64,000 bases of DNA from Fragum whitleyi (Eukaryota; Mollusca; Bivalvia; Cardiida; Cardiidae), in NCBI GenBank assembly GCA_948146395.1, contig OX411559.1:28984708-29048707 (forward strand), in the 5' to 3' direction. A program made the position numbers and the translations under genes. The stretch's first letter is position 1; every line of letters begins with the position of its first letter. The notes under the pieces are model-generated. The model was not told the origin of the DNA, ran no database searches, and saw only the letters and a program-made list of their open reading frames with translations. Shown here piece by piece: positions 24,114 through 36,518 of the stretch.

Positions 24114-24910
24114 GTTTCATTTCAATCTGTAAAACTATCAATTCAAAATTCTATTTGAAAAATAAATAAATGATATCTAGATATTCAACCCTAGATACCA
24201 CTCCAATTGACGAGTATATATTGCCGTGGTCAAGGGGGGACCAGATCCGTCATGCACTTGTTTACAATTCGACAGGCGGGTTTAGTTGTTAAATTATTCG
24301 GAAAAGTCATTGCGTTTTTTACAGAAATCATAAAAATCTTAATCGATGAATAAAAACTGGTTCCATCCTTTCCAAAATACGTTTAGAATTGGTTAACTAC
24401 AGTTTAAGAAAAAACTAGCTCCGAGAAGAAAAGTCTAATATCAGCCGCAATACTGTAATAAGATATCTATAGTGAGTGATTTTACAAGCATCCAAACTCT
24501 TGAATGTAAACAATAGGTTCTCGTGCAAAAAATAAACCGACAATTGTAAAGATTCTCAATTCTTATTGGGAGGAAAGTCGGGAGGAAAAAAACAGGGTAT
24601 TAACTTTAAACTATTTGTTCTTGCAATTATTACCCCCCTTTAAAAAAATAAACTTCTTAAATAAGATTCTTATTCGCTTTTGACGTGGAAATTACGTTAC
24701 AAAAATAATATTTATAAAGACTGTAAGTATGCAATTTACTATGAAGCAATTATTTAATATAAAAAGTTATACTTTAATTTCTAAACCTTAAACAGAAATT
24801 ATCTATGAATTATACTAGACCTCCTTTTACCTATACTCGAATCCCAACCGAGGCAGGAATTTTCAACTAGAAGTGAACTGGTAAGAAACCCAGAGTTAGC
24901 TTCGCGAGTA
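24114..24910. other. no gene seen
   Basis: AT-rich sequence without a recognisable feature. Confidence 0.4.
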
Positions 24911-25025
24911 TCGGTGCTTTACACTGGGCACAATAAAGAACCAAGGAGGTCTTTTCGTAGAAGAGCTAGGGGCGTATGAGCCCGGATCTCCTCGTATCCG
25001 CTTCTTTCTCTCATGGTCCTTACCA
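24911..25025. repeat. diverged SINE core fragment
   Basis: CGGTGCTTTACACTGGGCAC, AGAACCAAGG and GGGGCGTATGAGC parallel, in order, CGGTGCTTTACACCGAGCAC, TGAACCATGG and GGGGCGTCGCTCATAC in the SINE just downstream. No tRNA head is seen, so it is probably a headless or decayed relative. Confidence 0.5.
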
Positions 25026-25064
25026 TATATGCCTAGAGCACGGAGGGACCTAAATCCTACAAAC

Positions 25065-25082
25065 ACACACTTTAACCTATAC
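25065..25082. repeat. left 18-bp target-site duplication
   Basis: ACACACTTTAACCTATAC, identical to 25381-25398, bounding the SINE. Confidence 0.9.
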
Positions 25083-25380
25083 GACCAGCACGATTAGCTC
25101 AGTTGGTAGAGCACCGGACTTCAAAACCATTGAAGTTCGACCGCGTGGGTTCGGTTCCCGGGCTGGTACACTAACAAAAAATACTTGTCTTTCGGATGAG
25201 ACGTTAAACCGAGGCCCCGTGAGACGGTGCTTTACACCGAGCACGTTAATGAACCATGGCGGATCTCAGCAGTAGATTCGTCATGTATCCTTGCACTATC
25301 CCCCGTAACAACTAACCGTCTTCTGGGGGCGTCGCTCATACGGGCATATGCTACGGTAGAGACAATAAATAAACGGAAAT
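25083..25380 (+). mobile_element. complete tRNA-derived SINE with core domain
   Basis: The head contains A box TTAGCTCAGTTGG (25094-25106) and B box GGTTCGGTTCC (25148-25158). The anticodon-arm region does not pair properly and three extra bases precede the D arm, so it is a SINE head, not a tRNA gene. Next comes a core with TTTCGGATGAGACGTTAAAC and CGGTGCTTTACACCGAGCAC, then a tail ending ACAATAAATAAACGGAAAT. Perfect 18-bp duplications on both sides indicate a recent LINE-mediated insertion. The core resembles the conserved central domains of metazoan SINE superfamilies; I do not assign a named one. Confidence 0.9.
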
Positions 25381-25398
25381 ACACACTTTAACCTATAC
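25381..25398. repeat. right 18-bp target-site duplication
   Basis: Identical to 25065-25082. Confidence 0.9.
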
Positions 25399-26454
25399 CT
25401 AAATATTTCTCATCCTGCAGAGTTATAAAATTGAATAACGACATAAGTGTCAACCACGGAAGTGGTTTTGGCTTCAGATATGATCAAAATGATTCTCTCA
25501 GCTTATGGTTCAAAATACTATTAATAAGTTAACAAATCATAACTTTAAACAATGAGTACAGTTCAGGACTGACTGATATTCATAGGTGTTTCTTTGGTTG
25601 GTACTCAAAGACCTTTTCATCCTTTGAGAAGAAACAAAGATAGATAAAAAAAAGTTAAAACAAATACAACAAATTTACTTGAAATAAGCTTAAACATGAT
25701 AACAATTACTTTTGTAAAAACAAACACCATTGGATATAGGTTGAAGACAGTTTTAGATAGGATTAAATCGTTCTCTCCATTTATGTTTTATTAATAAATG
25801 TACCTATTTCAAGTGTGTTAAAGAAATTTTCACAGAGTAACAACTCATATTCTAACAAATATTTTTCTAACAGGATTTTCCCCATCTTTCCCTTTCTTTG
25901 AATTTGCATTGAAATTTCCGAATAACGGAAATTTTGTCAAGACAATTCCTCCCTCCCCCCTCCTTTTTTAAATTATTTTAACATTCATAGCTTCTCTTTT
26001 CTAAATGAATTCAATATATAATTCTAGAATGCCACCAGGTTCGTTCACCATCAGTACTTTCAGTGCTTTGATTTTTAAAGTCAGATAATGCGTAGCTGAG
26101 ATTGGTATTGGATGAAAAAAACATTTAATGTGAAATGATAAATATGCAGAACCATTTTCTAAGACTGCTGACGCTACAGAAATTTATATTTCTATCACAA
26201 TCTTCCCGATAGCCCTAATTAACTTGAGTTAATCATTCTGCTTTACTGGTAATAATCAAACCGGATTTTGTAATTTTATCTGAAATACCAGTGTTTTGCC
26301 CGTTGTTATGGTAACAAATATAGTCATTTAGTCAGTCAAATTATGCGATTTTCTTCTTGAAATAAGCCGTATTAATTGGCTCTTTTTCCAACCATTATGT
26401 GGTATTGCTTTGTCGCCATCACAGTATTTCTTTTTTACTAGAATACAGGTACAT
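25399..26454. other. no gene seen
   Basis: AT-rich sequence without a recognisable feature. Confidence 0.4.
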
Positions 26455-26692
26455 TTCTGAACCGTCACGAGATAAAGGACCACCTGGAAACTTCGTGAAA
26501 TAAATATTTGATAAAGAGATTGGTTGTAGAACAGGCCAAATTCTTTCCAAGGAATATAAATTGATAATTCTAAATTCAGAAAATTTGTAAAGTGCAAAAA
26601 GGTTCGACCCTCGTCAGCCTGCGCAATCCGCGCAGTATGACAAGGGTCGACAGTTTATGCACTTCCCCTTTTCGCATGACGGGTCACATTTA
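26455..26692 (-). mobile_element. ~240-bp hairpin MITE, GACCYGTCA family
   Basis: Left end AACCGTCACGAGATAAAGGA and right end TTTTCGCATGACGGGTCACA are inverted and similar. A hairpin near the right end (26590-26665) has arms AAGTGC...TTCGACCCTCGTC and GACAAGGGTCGA...GCACTT, with a GCGCAATCCGCGC apex. Length and plan match the elements at 15433-15670 and 38891-39131. Related pieces occur at 6468-6545 and 10451-10557. Confidence 0.7.
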
Positions 26693-28617
26693 ATAATCTG
26701 TCATCATCTACCATCGATCAGACGTTGTTTACGGTATCTCGACTAGTTTTCGTTACCGATAACGTTATATAAGTTATAACGAATTAGTGGCACCTTTATC
26801 AACATCATTACCACGCAATTGAAAACAAATTGATATTTAATGAATATAAGCCATTTTTCAACCATTGACATTTTTTTCAAATGAATATTGTAACTGAAAT
26901 CTACAAACTCACGATTGAACATTGTAATGAGTAAATACATCGTTTTTTAAGCAAACCTCTATTTTGTTCCAGTTGCCTGTTTCAATTTTTGATGTCATGT
27001 TTCATTTGAAAGTACATCGTATATGGTTTTGGTTAATAAACTACAAGGCTAGAAGACACTGTATATAAATTTCTGCAAATTATAGACTTCAGTGGTGTTT
27101 TGTCACTAATTACGCGTCATAGGTTGCCAGGTAACGCAAGCTGACCACCGTTCATTATTATATACGCACCTATTTTGTCTCCCACGTGAAAATATCTTCT
27201 GCTAATCGGTTGTCACGGAAACGAAAAAACAACGGGGTAATAAACTAAATGAGGAAACAAATCCCTAATTCTATCTCTAAGTACTACCAATTACAGTTAA
27301 TAAAAATTTAGCCTCGACCAAATTCAAAGGCTAGTTGACGACATCTGTAAAATTGTGAAAAAAAAATCGATAACGTAACAATTGTAAAAAAAAAACAACC
27401 CCAAAGTGCTTCAGTAAGCAACTTTCTGTCTACTTTGCTCTTGTGTACTTCCTTATGATGCCTCTCTATTTCGTTTCGTGAAAGGCTTTATGCTTGTGTG
27501 CTAGCAGAATATGTGAGAAATCAGTTTTTCCTAGAACATCGCGACTATGGCTTGACTCAATCTGTTTTTGGTGAGGTTTAAGTGATAAACCGTAGTGCAT
27601 GTATATACTTCTAAGAAAAATAACTAAGTCCCTTGTATATTTGAATAATGTAAAACTATGAGTATGTCGATTCTTGTAAGTTTGCTTATAGTGTTGCTCT
27701 GTCTTTTCTTGTTATCATTATGTAATCTTCATTTATTTGAGGAAAATAAAGAATAATAAAACTGTATTTCGAAATATATTATATTCTATACGCGTAAAAT
27801 GAGGGATAGTGTTGAAAGTGTTAATCATCCCACGAACCCTTATTACAGTACTGATCTTGATAGATTGCACTTGATAAATACCTTTCAAATTTTGAAGAGT
27901 TTCTGTATTAGTTAAATGATCCCCTATCTTATATTCCACATACATGTACGATGGTAAAAGAAAAAAAGGAAGAAAAGTGCAGCCTTAATTTACTAGTCGT
28001 AATCGATTGAGAGATTTATTCTATTGATCTCATAAAAATCGCCCAGTCTCGTCGAGCTCGAGATGTCAGGGAAATCGTGGTTAGAGTTAAGATACGTGAA
28101 TTAAAATTCCATAAACGTCGATCAAAATCTAATAAAGTTAAATCTGATTTTCAATGTTTAAGTTCATAGAATTTATCTTTTTTAACCCCCGGACTGACTT
28201 ACGATGATAGGACACTTGTAGGGATATACTCAGTATTGTGAAAATTATACGCACATTTAGTTGTGCGTGTGTCCCTAAGGGAATACGGGATTGAAGAGAG
28301 GGGGGCAAAAGGAATAAGGATTTGGGAGGGAGCAGGGGTGGGATGGGGCGGGAGGTGGGGTAACAGGAAGGCGGGTCCATTCCATACAGTTGTTGGAGAA
28401 TTTTTGCCTCCAAGAGAAACATGATTATTGAATAAAGTTAAATGACAAATACAGAATTGATACAAGACTTTGAATAAGCTACAGCTTCAAGGTTTAGGCC
28501 TTGTATGTTATTTAATGAGGTTCGGAAACATCGTGATTGTGGCTTTGATTTAGCTGTAGCTGTTGTGTGATTCTATATAGAACTAAAACAACGGAAAAGA
28601 GAGAATCAGACAAATAA
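26693..28617. other. no gene seen
   Basis: AT-rich, with a G-rich stretch at about 28295-28375 (GGGAGG and GGGTGGG phrases). Open frames across it are low-complexity Pro/Leu translations with no domain. Confidence 0.4.
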
Positions 28618-29873
28618 AAACAAGAGGACCAAGATGGTCCTAGATCGCTCACCTGAGTCTTTTTGACCCCTTGGACATCACATTAATTAGATAGGCAGAT
28701 GTCAAAAAGAAGATAATTGCCTAAGATCAATACCATGGAACGTTTTCAGCGAAGAGCAAGACAGATATACATCTTTGATTCTATGTAAAAAGGGATGCAC
28801 CCGGGTGGACCCCAAATGAAACCCCAGGGTCCTGATATGAACAAACTTGGAAGAGGTCCATAAGATGATGCTACATACTAACTATGAAAGCTGTCTGCCT
28901 ACTGGTTTCAGAGAAGAAGATTTTTGAAGGTTTTCCCTTTTTCACCCTTTGTGCTCAGATGAGCTGAAAGGGATGCGCCCGGGTGGAGCCCAAATATGAC
29001 CCAAAGGTCTTGATATGAACAAACTTGGTAGGGGCCCACTAGATGATGCTACATACCAAAAATGAAAGCAGTGTGCCCTCTGGTTTCGATTAAAGAAGAT
29101 TTTAAAAGATTTTTGCTCTTTAATTCTATGCAAAAAGGGTTGCGCCCGGGTGGAGCCCAAATATGAACCTAGGGTCTTGATATGAACAAACTTGGTAGAG
29201 GTCTACTAGATGATGCTACATACCAAATATGAAAGCTGTCTGCCTTCTGGTTTCATAGAAGAAATTTTTTGAAGATTTTCATTTTTTTACCCTTCGTGCT
29301 CATAAGAGATAAAGGGGTGCACCCGTGCAAAGCTCAAATATGACCCAAGGGTCTTGATATGAACAAACTTGGTAGAGGCCCACTAGGTGAGGCTACATAC
29401 CAAATATGAAAGCTGTCTGCCATCTGGTTACAGAGAAGAAGATTTTTATATATTTTCGCTCTTTGATTCTATGTGAAAAGGGTTTTTTGGCCCGGGCAAA
29501 GCCCAAATATGACCCCAAGGTCATGATATGAACAAACTTGGTAGAGGTCCCATAGATGATGCTACATACCAAATATGAAAGCTGTCTGCCTTCTGATTTC
29601 AGAGAAGAAGATTTTTAAAGATTTTCATATTTTCACCCTTTTTGTTAAGGGTAAAGGGAAAGTTAAGGGTGGATTTCAATTATTTGAACAACTTTGGTAG
29701 AGCTTGACCCAAGGAACATCCCTGCCAAGTTTCATCAAGATTGGCCCACTGGTTTAGGAGGAGAAGATGTTTAAAGAAATTGTGGACGACGCACGTCGCA
29801 CGACTGACGACGGACGACGGATATTTTACGATCACAATAGCTCACCTTGAGCACTTCGTGCCAGGTGAGCTAA
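28618..29873 (-). mobile_element. Helentron-like element, TAGCTCACCTGAG family, copy 2
   Basis: On the plus strand it opens AACAAGAGGACCAAGATGG with TCGCTCACCTGAG and closes with AATAGCTCACCTTGAGCAC...GTGCCAGGTGAGCTA, the reverse complement of the family ends. About five ~170-bp monomers (near 28800, 28978, 29145, 29320, 29480) contain CTTGATATGAACAAACTTGG and GATGCTACATACCAAATATG. These monomers differ from those of the copy at 40594, although the ends agree. No protein is encoded. Confidence 0.8.
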
Positions 29874-31108
29874 AAACATCAAGTTTTAAACTGTCCGTGC
29901 TAAATCTTCAAGTATATCATGAATGTTTCCTAATCTCGTGGCAGCCATAACATTCAATATAGTAAATGAGGCTTCTTGAGTTGATCGATTATTTTCACGT
30001 ATCGACGAACACGGATAAGATCTTTAATTTTAGAAATATGATTCCTTGTAATTATCAAAAATAATGAACCCAGAATACAATAATCGACTATAATGAACAA
30101 CTGTCTTTTAACCCTTACGTTAAGTCAGATACCAGTTTTGTTTCAATGCCTAATTACACAAATGTTCCATTTTCTTCCATAAGAATGTGCGGATATACAG
30201 ATGTAAATCGTACTTTTGAACCGATTCATTGAAGAACATTCACAGACTTCTGCTGTTTTTTTTTTAGATCAAAGCACAGAAAGTACTGATGGTGAAGGAT
30301 TCTGATGGCATTCTAGTGTGATATATTGAATTCGTTGAGAAAAAAGAAATTATAAATGTAAAAAATGATTCGGGGAAACTGTCTGGAAAAAATTTCGGAA
30401 ATTTGTTTTGCATGGCGAATTTGTTATCAAGTATTACAATGAAAAAGAAAAAAGGCAGACTACATAACAGGAAACATAGTGTGATTTTGTTTGGGTTTCG
30501 TTGTTTGTTGTTTTAATCTACAGTTCTATTCATGATTCAAACGGAATTTGATATTATTTGCTGAATATTTGAGTTAATTTGAGACAGAAAGAGAGACAGA
30601 GAAAAGAAAACAGGCAACTTTATCGTCTGGACTATTTCTTTCTTTCTTAACCATTTCAACATGCGGAACCCATATTTTAACAGAACAAACCGCAGTTTTT
30701 CTGCATTTTCACTATGAAATGTTATCCGCTATGACTCTTTTACTCTCTTCACTTGATGAAATTTTCAAGTACCACACCATTAACGAAATAAACAGTGATT
30801 TTGCGGATCTTTCTATGGGATCTTTCTTACGTAGTAACAATGGTGCCGGAACGAAAACTTCGTTCACCAAAAAACGTTTATGTTGTAGTAAAAGGATCAT
30901 TACGATAAATTGGTGCCATTCACTTCTGAACTCTTATATTGCAATATACTGAACATACTTGTCAATAAAACGGAAAAGGCTCTGTAATATTTATTGGTGG
31001 CTTTAAAATGCATTCTATAGCGTATTCTAATAGGAATAATTTGCATACAATCGATTGTATTCTTTCATAAATTTATGTATGAATACGTGTGATACAATAA
31101 CTGTATAG
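29874..31108. other. no gene seen
   Basis: AT-rich. Overlapping short frames near 30712-30952 have no recognisable domain. Confidence 0.4.
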
Positions 31109-31199
31109 ATCCACAAGTGAGTGAATGATTAAAGGTCAATTTTGTCCATACAGACAATAGACAAAACTGAACCTTGACCACTCACTTAAACCTGTGGAT
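31109..31199. repeat. ~40-bp-arm hairpin
   Basis: ATCCACAAGTGAGTGAATG... pairs with ...CACTCACTTAAACCTGTGGAT with internal AAGGTCAATTTTGTC against GACAAAACTGAACCTT. A few bulges; the loop is about 10 nt. Confidence 0.75.
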
Positions 31200-31529
31200 G
31201 TTTTGACAGAGTTTAAGGTTATATCGTGTGATATTATTTAACAGGTACCACAAGCCCTGGCCTAAATACACTTCTATCCCTTTTTAACAGCTGAGTGAAC
31301 TGGGGCTGATTTTGCCCAACACACATCCCGGCTAAAAAATATTCAGAACCAATATTATTTTACTACACTAGCAGTATGCAAAACATTTAATACTAACATT
31401 CTGACCAAGTTCATTTTAGATTTGACCCATTTTTATATCTTTATTTCCTCCAAAATCTGAAGACTTCAAAGACACATTGTATAGAGTAACACATTATGAA
31501 AGAATGCATAAGTGCAATGGTCTGGAGGT

Positions 31530-31830
31530 TAAGGACCGTTTTCCCGTGTTTTTCAGTGAAACATTCCAATTTTAGTTAGGTTCATTCCTCGACCAGACAA
31601 ATATTCCGATCAAGTTTCGTGGAAATCGGGCCAAAATTGTGTGTAAACAAATTTCATGTCCCTAGATTGATAAAAATACAAACGTCATTAAGATCCATTT
31701 TCCCGTTTTCCATTGAAATATTCCCATTTTCTAAAGGGCTTATCCTAGTAACAAGACGATAATTTTGACCAAGATTCGTGAAGATTGGGTCAAAATTGTG
31801 ACTCTTGGGGTGAACAAATGATGACAAACG
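31530..31830. repeat. two diverged ~180-bp monomers
   Basis: CCGTTTTCCCGTGTTTTTCA...GATCAAGTTTCGTGGAAATC...CCAAAATTGTG and CCATTTTCCCGTTTTCCATT...ACCAAGATTCGTGAAGATTG...TCAAAATTGTG form two direct copies. They look like monomers of a decayed tandem-monomer element; no ends found. Confidence 0.55.
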
Positions 31831-33250
31831 CTCTACTATAAGCTAGAAAGAACCCTGAAATATTTCTATGTAAAAGTATGATAAATGCCAGTTTTAAGTA
31901 TAATCTATGTTGGTTGATTCCCGAAAGAGTGACCGAATCGTATATTCTGAGAGAATATCCAAGTACTCGAGAACCTTACCTTAAGGGTAATGTAAACCTT
32001 GATAAAATATGACCTCTTGTTCTAAACCATCGTCATATAAGTGATAAATATTCACTTTATAAGAAGATAAAATTTTCAAAACTTGGCACATTCCAGTTAG
32101 AATTGCATTCGTCGCGGTCTTTTGTGTGTCATTTGTAGCGCAATTGACTGTCGGGCCTGATTCATTTGTTAGACCTACCATTGTGGGGTTTGATTCGTTT
32201 GATAAAAACAATTGACGTTTTTGATGTCTCAGATTTATTTTATGCTACTAGAAACGGTCGTGTTATTTGTTAGATTATTCGTCCAAAAAATGTACAAAAA
32301 AATTATATTGATTGTAATCTAAACGAATTTGTGAGTAACACGGACATTGGTTGACCCTGAAATGAAACTTCAAGTAAAATAATGTTGAAAAGAGTGAATT
32401 CATAGTATAACTTGCGAAGTTTCGCGACTTTAAAATACTATTATACTTCATTCATTCCAATAACAATGCTCCTATAATCTGAATAAGATGTTCTCATTCT
32501 TTTGAAGTTACCTATCACTTGGTTGATAAGTATACACCTTACCTTGTGAGTAAACATGAGTTTTGAAACAAGAAAAGGAATTTACAGCACTTCAATACAT
32601 CTATCTACACATTAATATGAAATAAATTCTTCTATTTGAGAAGTATACTTTTCTCAAACATATTTCCAAAAGTGAAGATAAGGATTTTGTTACTCATTGT
32701 AACGAAAGTGTAACACAAAAAAATAATTGTGTTTTTAAAGGAAAAAGAGACTAAATAATCATTTGATTACCATGTAACTTCATGGCGTCAACAGTTTATA
32801 TGAAACGTTCTGTTAACGAATGTAGGGCTAATACTGAAAATCAAAGTAATAAAATATTAATATTCATAACAAATTTATTCATTAAAGGTAAATCAGTAAG
32901 CTAAACCATTATGCATGCAACTAAACATAAACAACGAAGAACTTATTTGTAATGAGGCATAAGATGTAGATGAGTTGAGACGAAACTTGGCAAAAAATAA
33001 AAATGATGATGATTATGAAGGTGTTTTAAGAATTCACAAAGATGGTCTCCTATTAAAAAACAAATTCATATGTATATGAAAAATCAACAGGAAAATCATG
33101 CTTGTGAATTTGATCACTGGTATATAGTTGCATTTACACTGACATAACATTAAATATTAGTCAGTGGCAATCTATCGATAAATGTTTTATGATGTTGAAG
33201 ATTTCATTAGCTCGTCATTGAAATTATCATATGATATCCCATCAATTGAA
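31831..33250. other. no gene seen
   Basis: AT-rich; a 76-residue minus frame at 31981-32211 has no recognisable domain. Confidence 0.4.
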
Positions 33251-33750
33251 AAGTATTAAATGTACTACATTATAATCAAAGCACTGAAATTCTTTATAAA
33301 CAAAATATTGATCATTTGGTTACTCATACGTCATATAAATATTTTTTGTGTAATTTTCCTTTTTAATTTGGCTCTTTAATTTCATTTCCTCTTTACTCTT
33401 TTCCGAATTTCTTTATTATCTACAAGATGTGACTTTCAGATAGTTTAAATTGTGTAATGTCTTACGTTAGTTAGAATTTACGTATAATATTTCGAATATA
33501 AAGTATTAAATGTACTACATTATAATCAAAGCACTGAAATTCTTTATAAACAAAATATTGATCATTTGGTTACTCATACGTCATATAAATATTTTTTGTG
33601 TAATTTTCCTTTTTAATTTGGCTCTTTAATTTCATTTCCTCTTTATTCTTTTCCGAATTTCTTTATTATCTACAAGATGTGACTTTCAGATAGTTTAAAT
33701 TGTGTAATGTCTTACGTTAGTTAGAATTTACGTATAATATTTCGAATATA
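33251..33750. repeat. 250-bp tandem duplication
   Basis: 33251-33500 and 33501-33750 start AAGTATTAAATGTACTACAT and end TTTCGAATAT(A). By eye they differ at one base (CTTTACTC versus CTTTATTC). The content is AT-rich and non-coding. The near identity points to a recent duplication. Confidence 0.9.
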
Positions 33751-34038
33751 AATGTTATCTCGAAATCACGGACGTGTTTTCAGCGTTATCAGTACTTTGA
33801 AAATTACGTCATGTTGAGATAGACTACAACATTCCTTGTCTTCCTTTGTAACACTACAGTGATATTTGTTTTGATCTCTAAATAGACAATTTGAAGGGTA
33901 CATTAAAGTAATTTACTTCAAACTTTTTCATCCACGGAAAAACATTTACTCAAACTATTCAAACTTTGGCCTACCCTTATCTTCTGTTTCCGATTGTCGG
34001 CTTAAATTCTTTTTTTGACCATATGGAAACAATACAAA

Positions 34039-34252
34039 AGTGTGGTGTTCGTGGTCTAGAGGTAGAGCGTCGGCCTCTTGACCCAAAGGTCCTGAGTTCG
34101 ATTCCCGGGAGCGGCTATCGATCTTGGTTCTTTCGTTGGCCCACACATTCGGCGCGAGTACTGGTGAATTTTCCAGGAAGCAGAATCGAGAGGGATTAAT
34201 CTAAGTTGTAAGAACTTGTTTCCCAATCGATGTAAAAAAAGTAGGTTTAAAC
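34039..34252 (+). mobile_element. tRNA-derived SINE, copy 2, with 9-bp TSD
   Basis: A box TGGTCTAGAGG (34052-34062) and B box GAGTTCGATTCC (34094-34105) are followed by the same ~140-bp body as the 7919-8133 copy and the same end, GTAGGTTTAAACC. CAATACAAA flanks it at 34030-34038 and 34253-34261. The two copies are very similar along their whole length. Confidence 0.85.
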
Positions 34253-34261
34253 CAATACAAA

Positions 34262-35540
34262 TGACTCATTTCAAAATATTCTGAAAAAACATTTTACTGA
34301 GATGAATGATTTTAAAGGAAAATATGTTTTGAAATAACATTATATTTTCTTCCTCTAGAGTGTACTTCATCGTTTCGTTGAATGTTTAATCTACCCCTTT
34401 AAGATGGCGAACACAGATACAGGCGTTTCTTAAAGTATTTTCTAACAAAATAATAATAATGAAAAAAATACTCCCTAAGCAAGTTAAGTGGGATCAAATG
34501 TAAATCGATGATCACGCATTATTTTAACAAATTGTAACTTTCTATTGCAAGGTTAGATAAATCTTTTCGGTTCTTATCGTTAATGTACAAACACTTCACA
34601 TTGATAGATGTCATTTTGTTAAACAAAATCGTTCATCGAATCTATAACCTTGATCCGAAAATAATGCTTTCAAAATAGGAGTGAATCTAGTAAATCGGCC
34701 TTGATCTTGTGAGCGTGGATTTCTAACTAGGATTAACGGATCGGTGACCACGCCTACTGTTCCGATCGGCATATGTCGGAGAATATCGAAGATCAACATT
34801 GAATGAATAATTTTATGAGCTAACTGAATTTTATTAATAGAGGTGGTCTATCGGTGATATCCATCAATTCCACCTCAGATACATGTATGAAAAATTCAAC
34901 AAACGATAGCTTAAACGATATGTATTTTTGACAATGTGGCTATTTTACCCACTTATCAGACTTTAAGCTTAAGTTTTAGCAAACTGCGACCCCAAGTGTA
35001 GACGGAATTCAGTTCTTACAGACTATCACTTCATCTCCGTTGATTTATTCAGTTTTCATTCTTATCGTAATTGTACGCGCACTTCAAATATCAATAGGCG
35101 ATATCGTAAAACAAAATCGTTAATCGATTCAGTAACCTTGACCCCTAGGACATAGAAAGACAGTGAAACCTTATTTTAATTTTGCTCTTTCGCACGGCGC
35201 ACATAAACTAAGGTTAAACATAAATCATTGCAGTGACCTACTAAGTCTGTGTGACCATTGACGGGTGTCGTAGACGAAGCGCAAAAAATACTACATCCTT
35301 AAACAATGTAAAGATTGTTGTTTTGGTTGTGAATTTAGGTCTAACACCTACTTTCAACATAGTAGCAGTTATACAGCGGAGGCGGGTGCCCCTATCCATT
35401 GATTCCCGTCGTTTCTCACACAAGTACAATCATCACATTTTCAACGAGACAGCAGCTGCCCATCCCATTTAGGCGTTCTATTATACACCCATTTGTGGAA
35501 GACAAAGACACATTAACTTTTGTCAAATATCGGATGAAAG
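34262..35540. other. no gene seen
   Basis: AT-rich sequence. Two short overlapping frames at 35241-35472 carry no recognisable domain. Confidence 0.4.
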
Positions 35541-35630
35541 TTTGCCGAGGTGGGGTTTGAACTCCCTAACCCAGTATTGACAACCATCTGTGTTACCGTT
35601 TAGCTAGCTAGACTACCTCTGACTTAACCA
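35541..35630 (-). mobile_element. possible tRNA-derived SINE head, decayed
   Basis: The minus strand has GGTAGTCTAGCTAGCTAAAC and, ~45 nt on, GGGAGTTCAAACCCCACC, which resemble an A-box/B-box pair. The fold is poor and no body or TSD was identified. Confidence 0.4.
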
Positions 35631-35734
35631 GAGTTAGACCATGCTTGAAACGAATCGGCCAACCAGAGAACAGTATTTCAAAAGTATATATCACAGATAC
35701 AACTCCGAGGGTTGTATTTGCTGATATACGGTTT

Positions 35735-36080
35735 TAGTGTGTCTTGCACGTGAATCCGAGTCATTTCAAAAAGATCACGAACATTTTATACAGCTCTTTT
35801 TTCCTAAAAACTTTCGACAGTCGGAAAAGTGCAAAAGATCGGAAAATGGTAACAGAAATAGATTCATTAGTGACTTCATCATATTTAAACTTGATTGGAG
35901 TAATGTCACAGCGATATTTACTCTTTTTCATTATTTAGAGGTTCGGGTAAAACATACAGATAGTGTAAGAAAAGCGTGGTCTAAATCAGATAGAAAATCT
36001 CGTGCCGCGGTATATGGGAAATAGACACTCACTGACGCTCGTGTCTATTTCCCATATACCACGGCTCTCGTTTTCTATCC
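35735..36080. repeat. hairpin-bearing repeat unit, copy 1
   Basis: Shares GAGTCATTTCAAAAAGAT, GTGCAAAAGATCG and AAAGCGTGGTCTAA with 36519-36879. It ends in a 40-bp-arm hairpin (35989-36080) with GGTATATGGGAAATAGACAC on the left and its exact complement on the right. The arms differ by a few bases near the outer end. Confidence 0.85.
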
Positions 36081-36090
36081 TATACATATA

Positions 36091-36514
36091 CAGTTAACAA
36101 CATCGTGAAATTGACAGGGTGAACGATTTTGAAATGAAATTGAATGAGTGGGTGGAGCGGGTTTTGAGTGAATTTAATGGGAGGTAATCTTATATCGCAA
36201 ATTTAGTTCAGGAGAACAAAATTAGCGATATTGATTACCTCCCTTCAACAAAAATGCATAAAAGTTATATACACAGCTTCCTATTTCTTCAATAACCTAT
36301 GAGACGCTAATAATTTGAATTAAATCAGTGAAATCGCAATTCTTCTCTATCAAAATTTATTTTGAATGACGTTGTTAATTGTATATTTTTCAATAGGTTG
36401 GATCGTTTTTGAATGGTTTGAGTGAGTGTTTGGAATGAATAAATGGATCGCTGAGTGAGCGATTTAGAATGTTTTTGATTGGGGTCAATGTCAATTTCAC
36501 GATGTTATTAACTG
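36091..36514 (+). mobile_element. Tc1/mariner-like MITE, copy B
   Basis: Starts CAGTTAACAACATCGTGAAA and ends TTTCACGATGTTATTAACTG, inverted repeats of ~26 bp with one mismatch. TA lies on both sides (36089-36090 and 36515-36516), the target duplication of Tc1/mariner elements, whose ends often begin CAGT. At 424 bp there is no transposase. Relatives lie at 9230-9611 and 40253-41958. Confidence 0.85.
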
Positions 36515-36518
36515 TACG

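Noticed and set aside
25083..25175. tRNA gene, possibly tRNA-Sec (TCA in the anticodon-loop position)
   Set aside because: The anticodon stem does not pair, extra bases precede the D arm, and the whole block is part of a 298-bp SINE bounded by an 18-bp TSD.
31981..32211. 76-codon minus-strand frame
   Set aside because: No domain recognised; the length is within chance for this AT-rich sequence.
35737..36024. 95-codon frame in the hairpin unit, with a similar frame at 36519-36758
   Set aside because: Similarity follows from DNA homology of the two units; no domain, and the frame ends in the palindrome.
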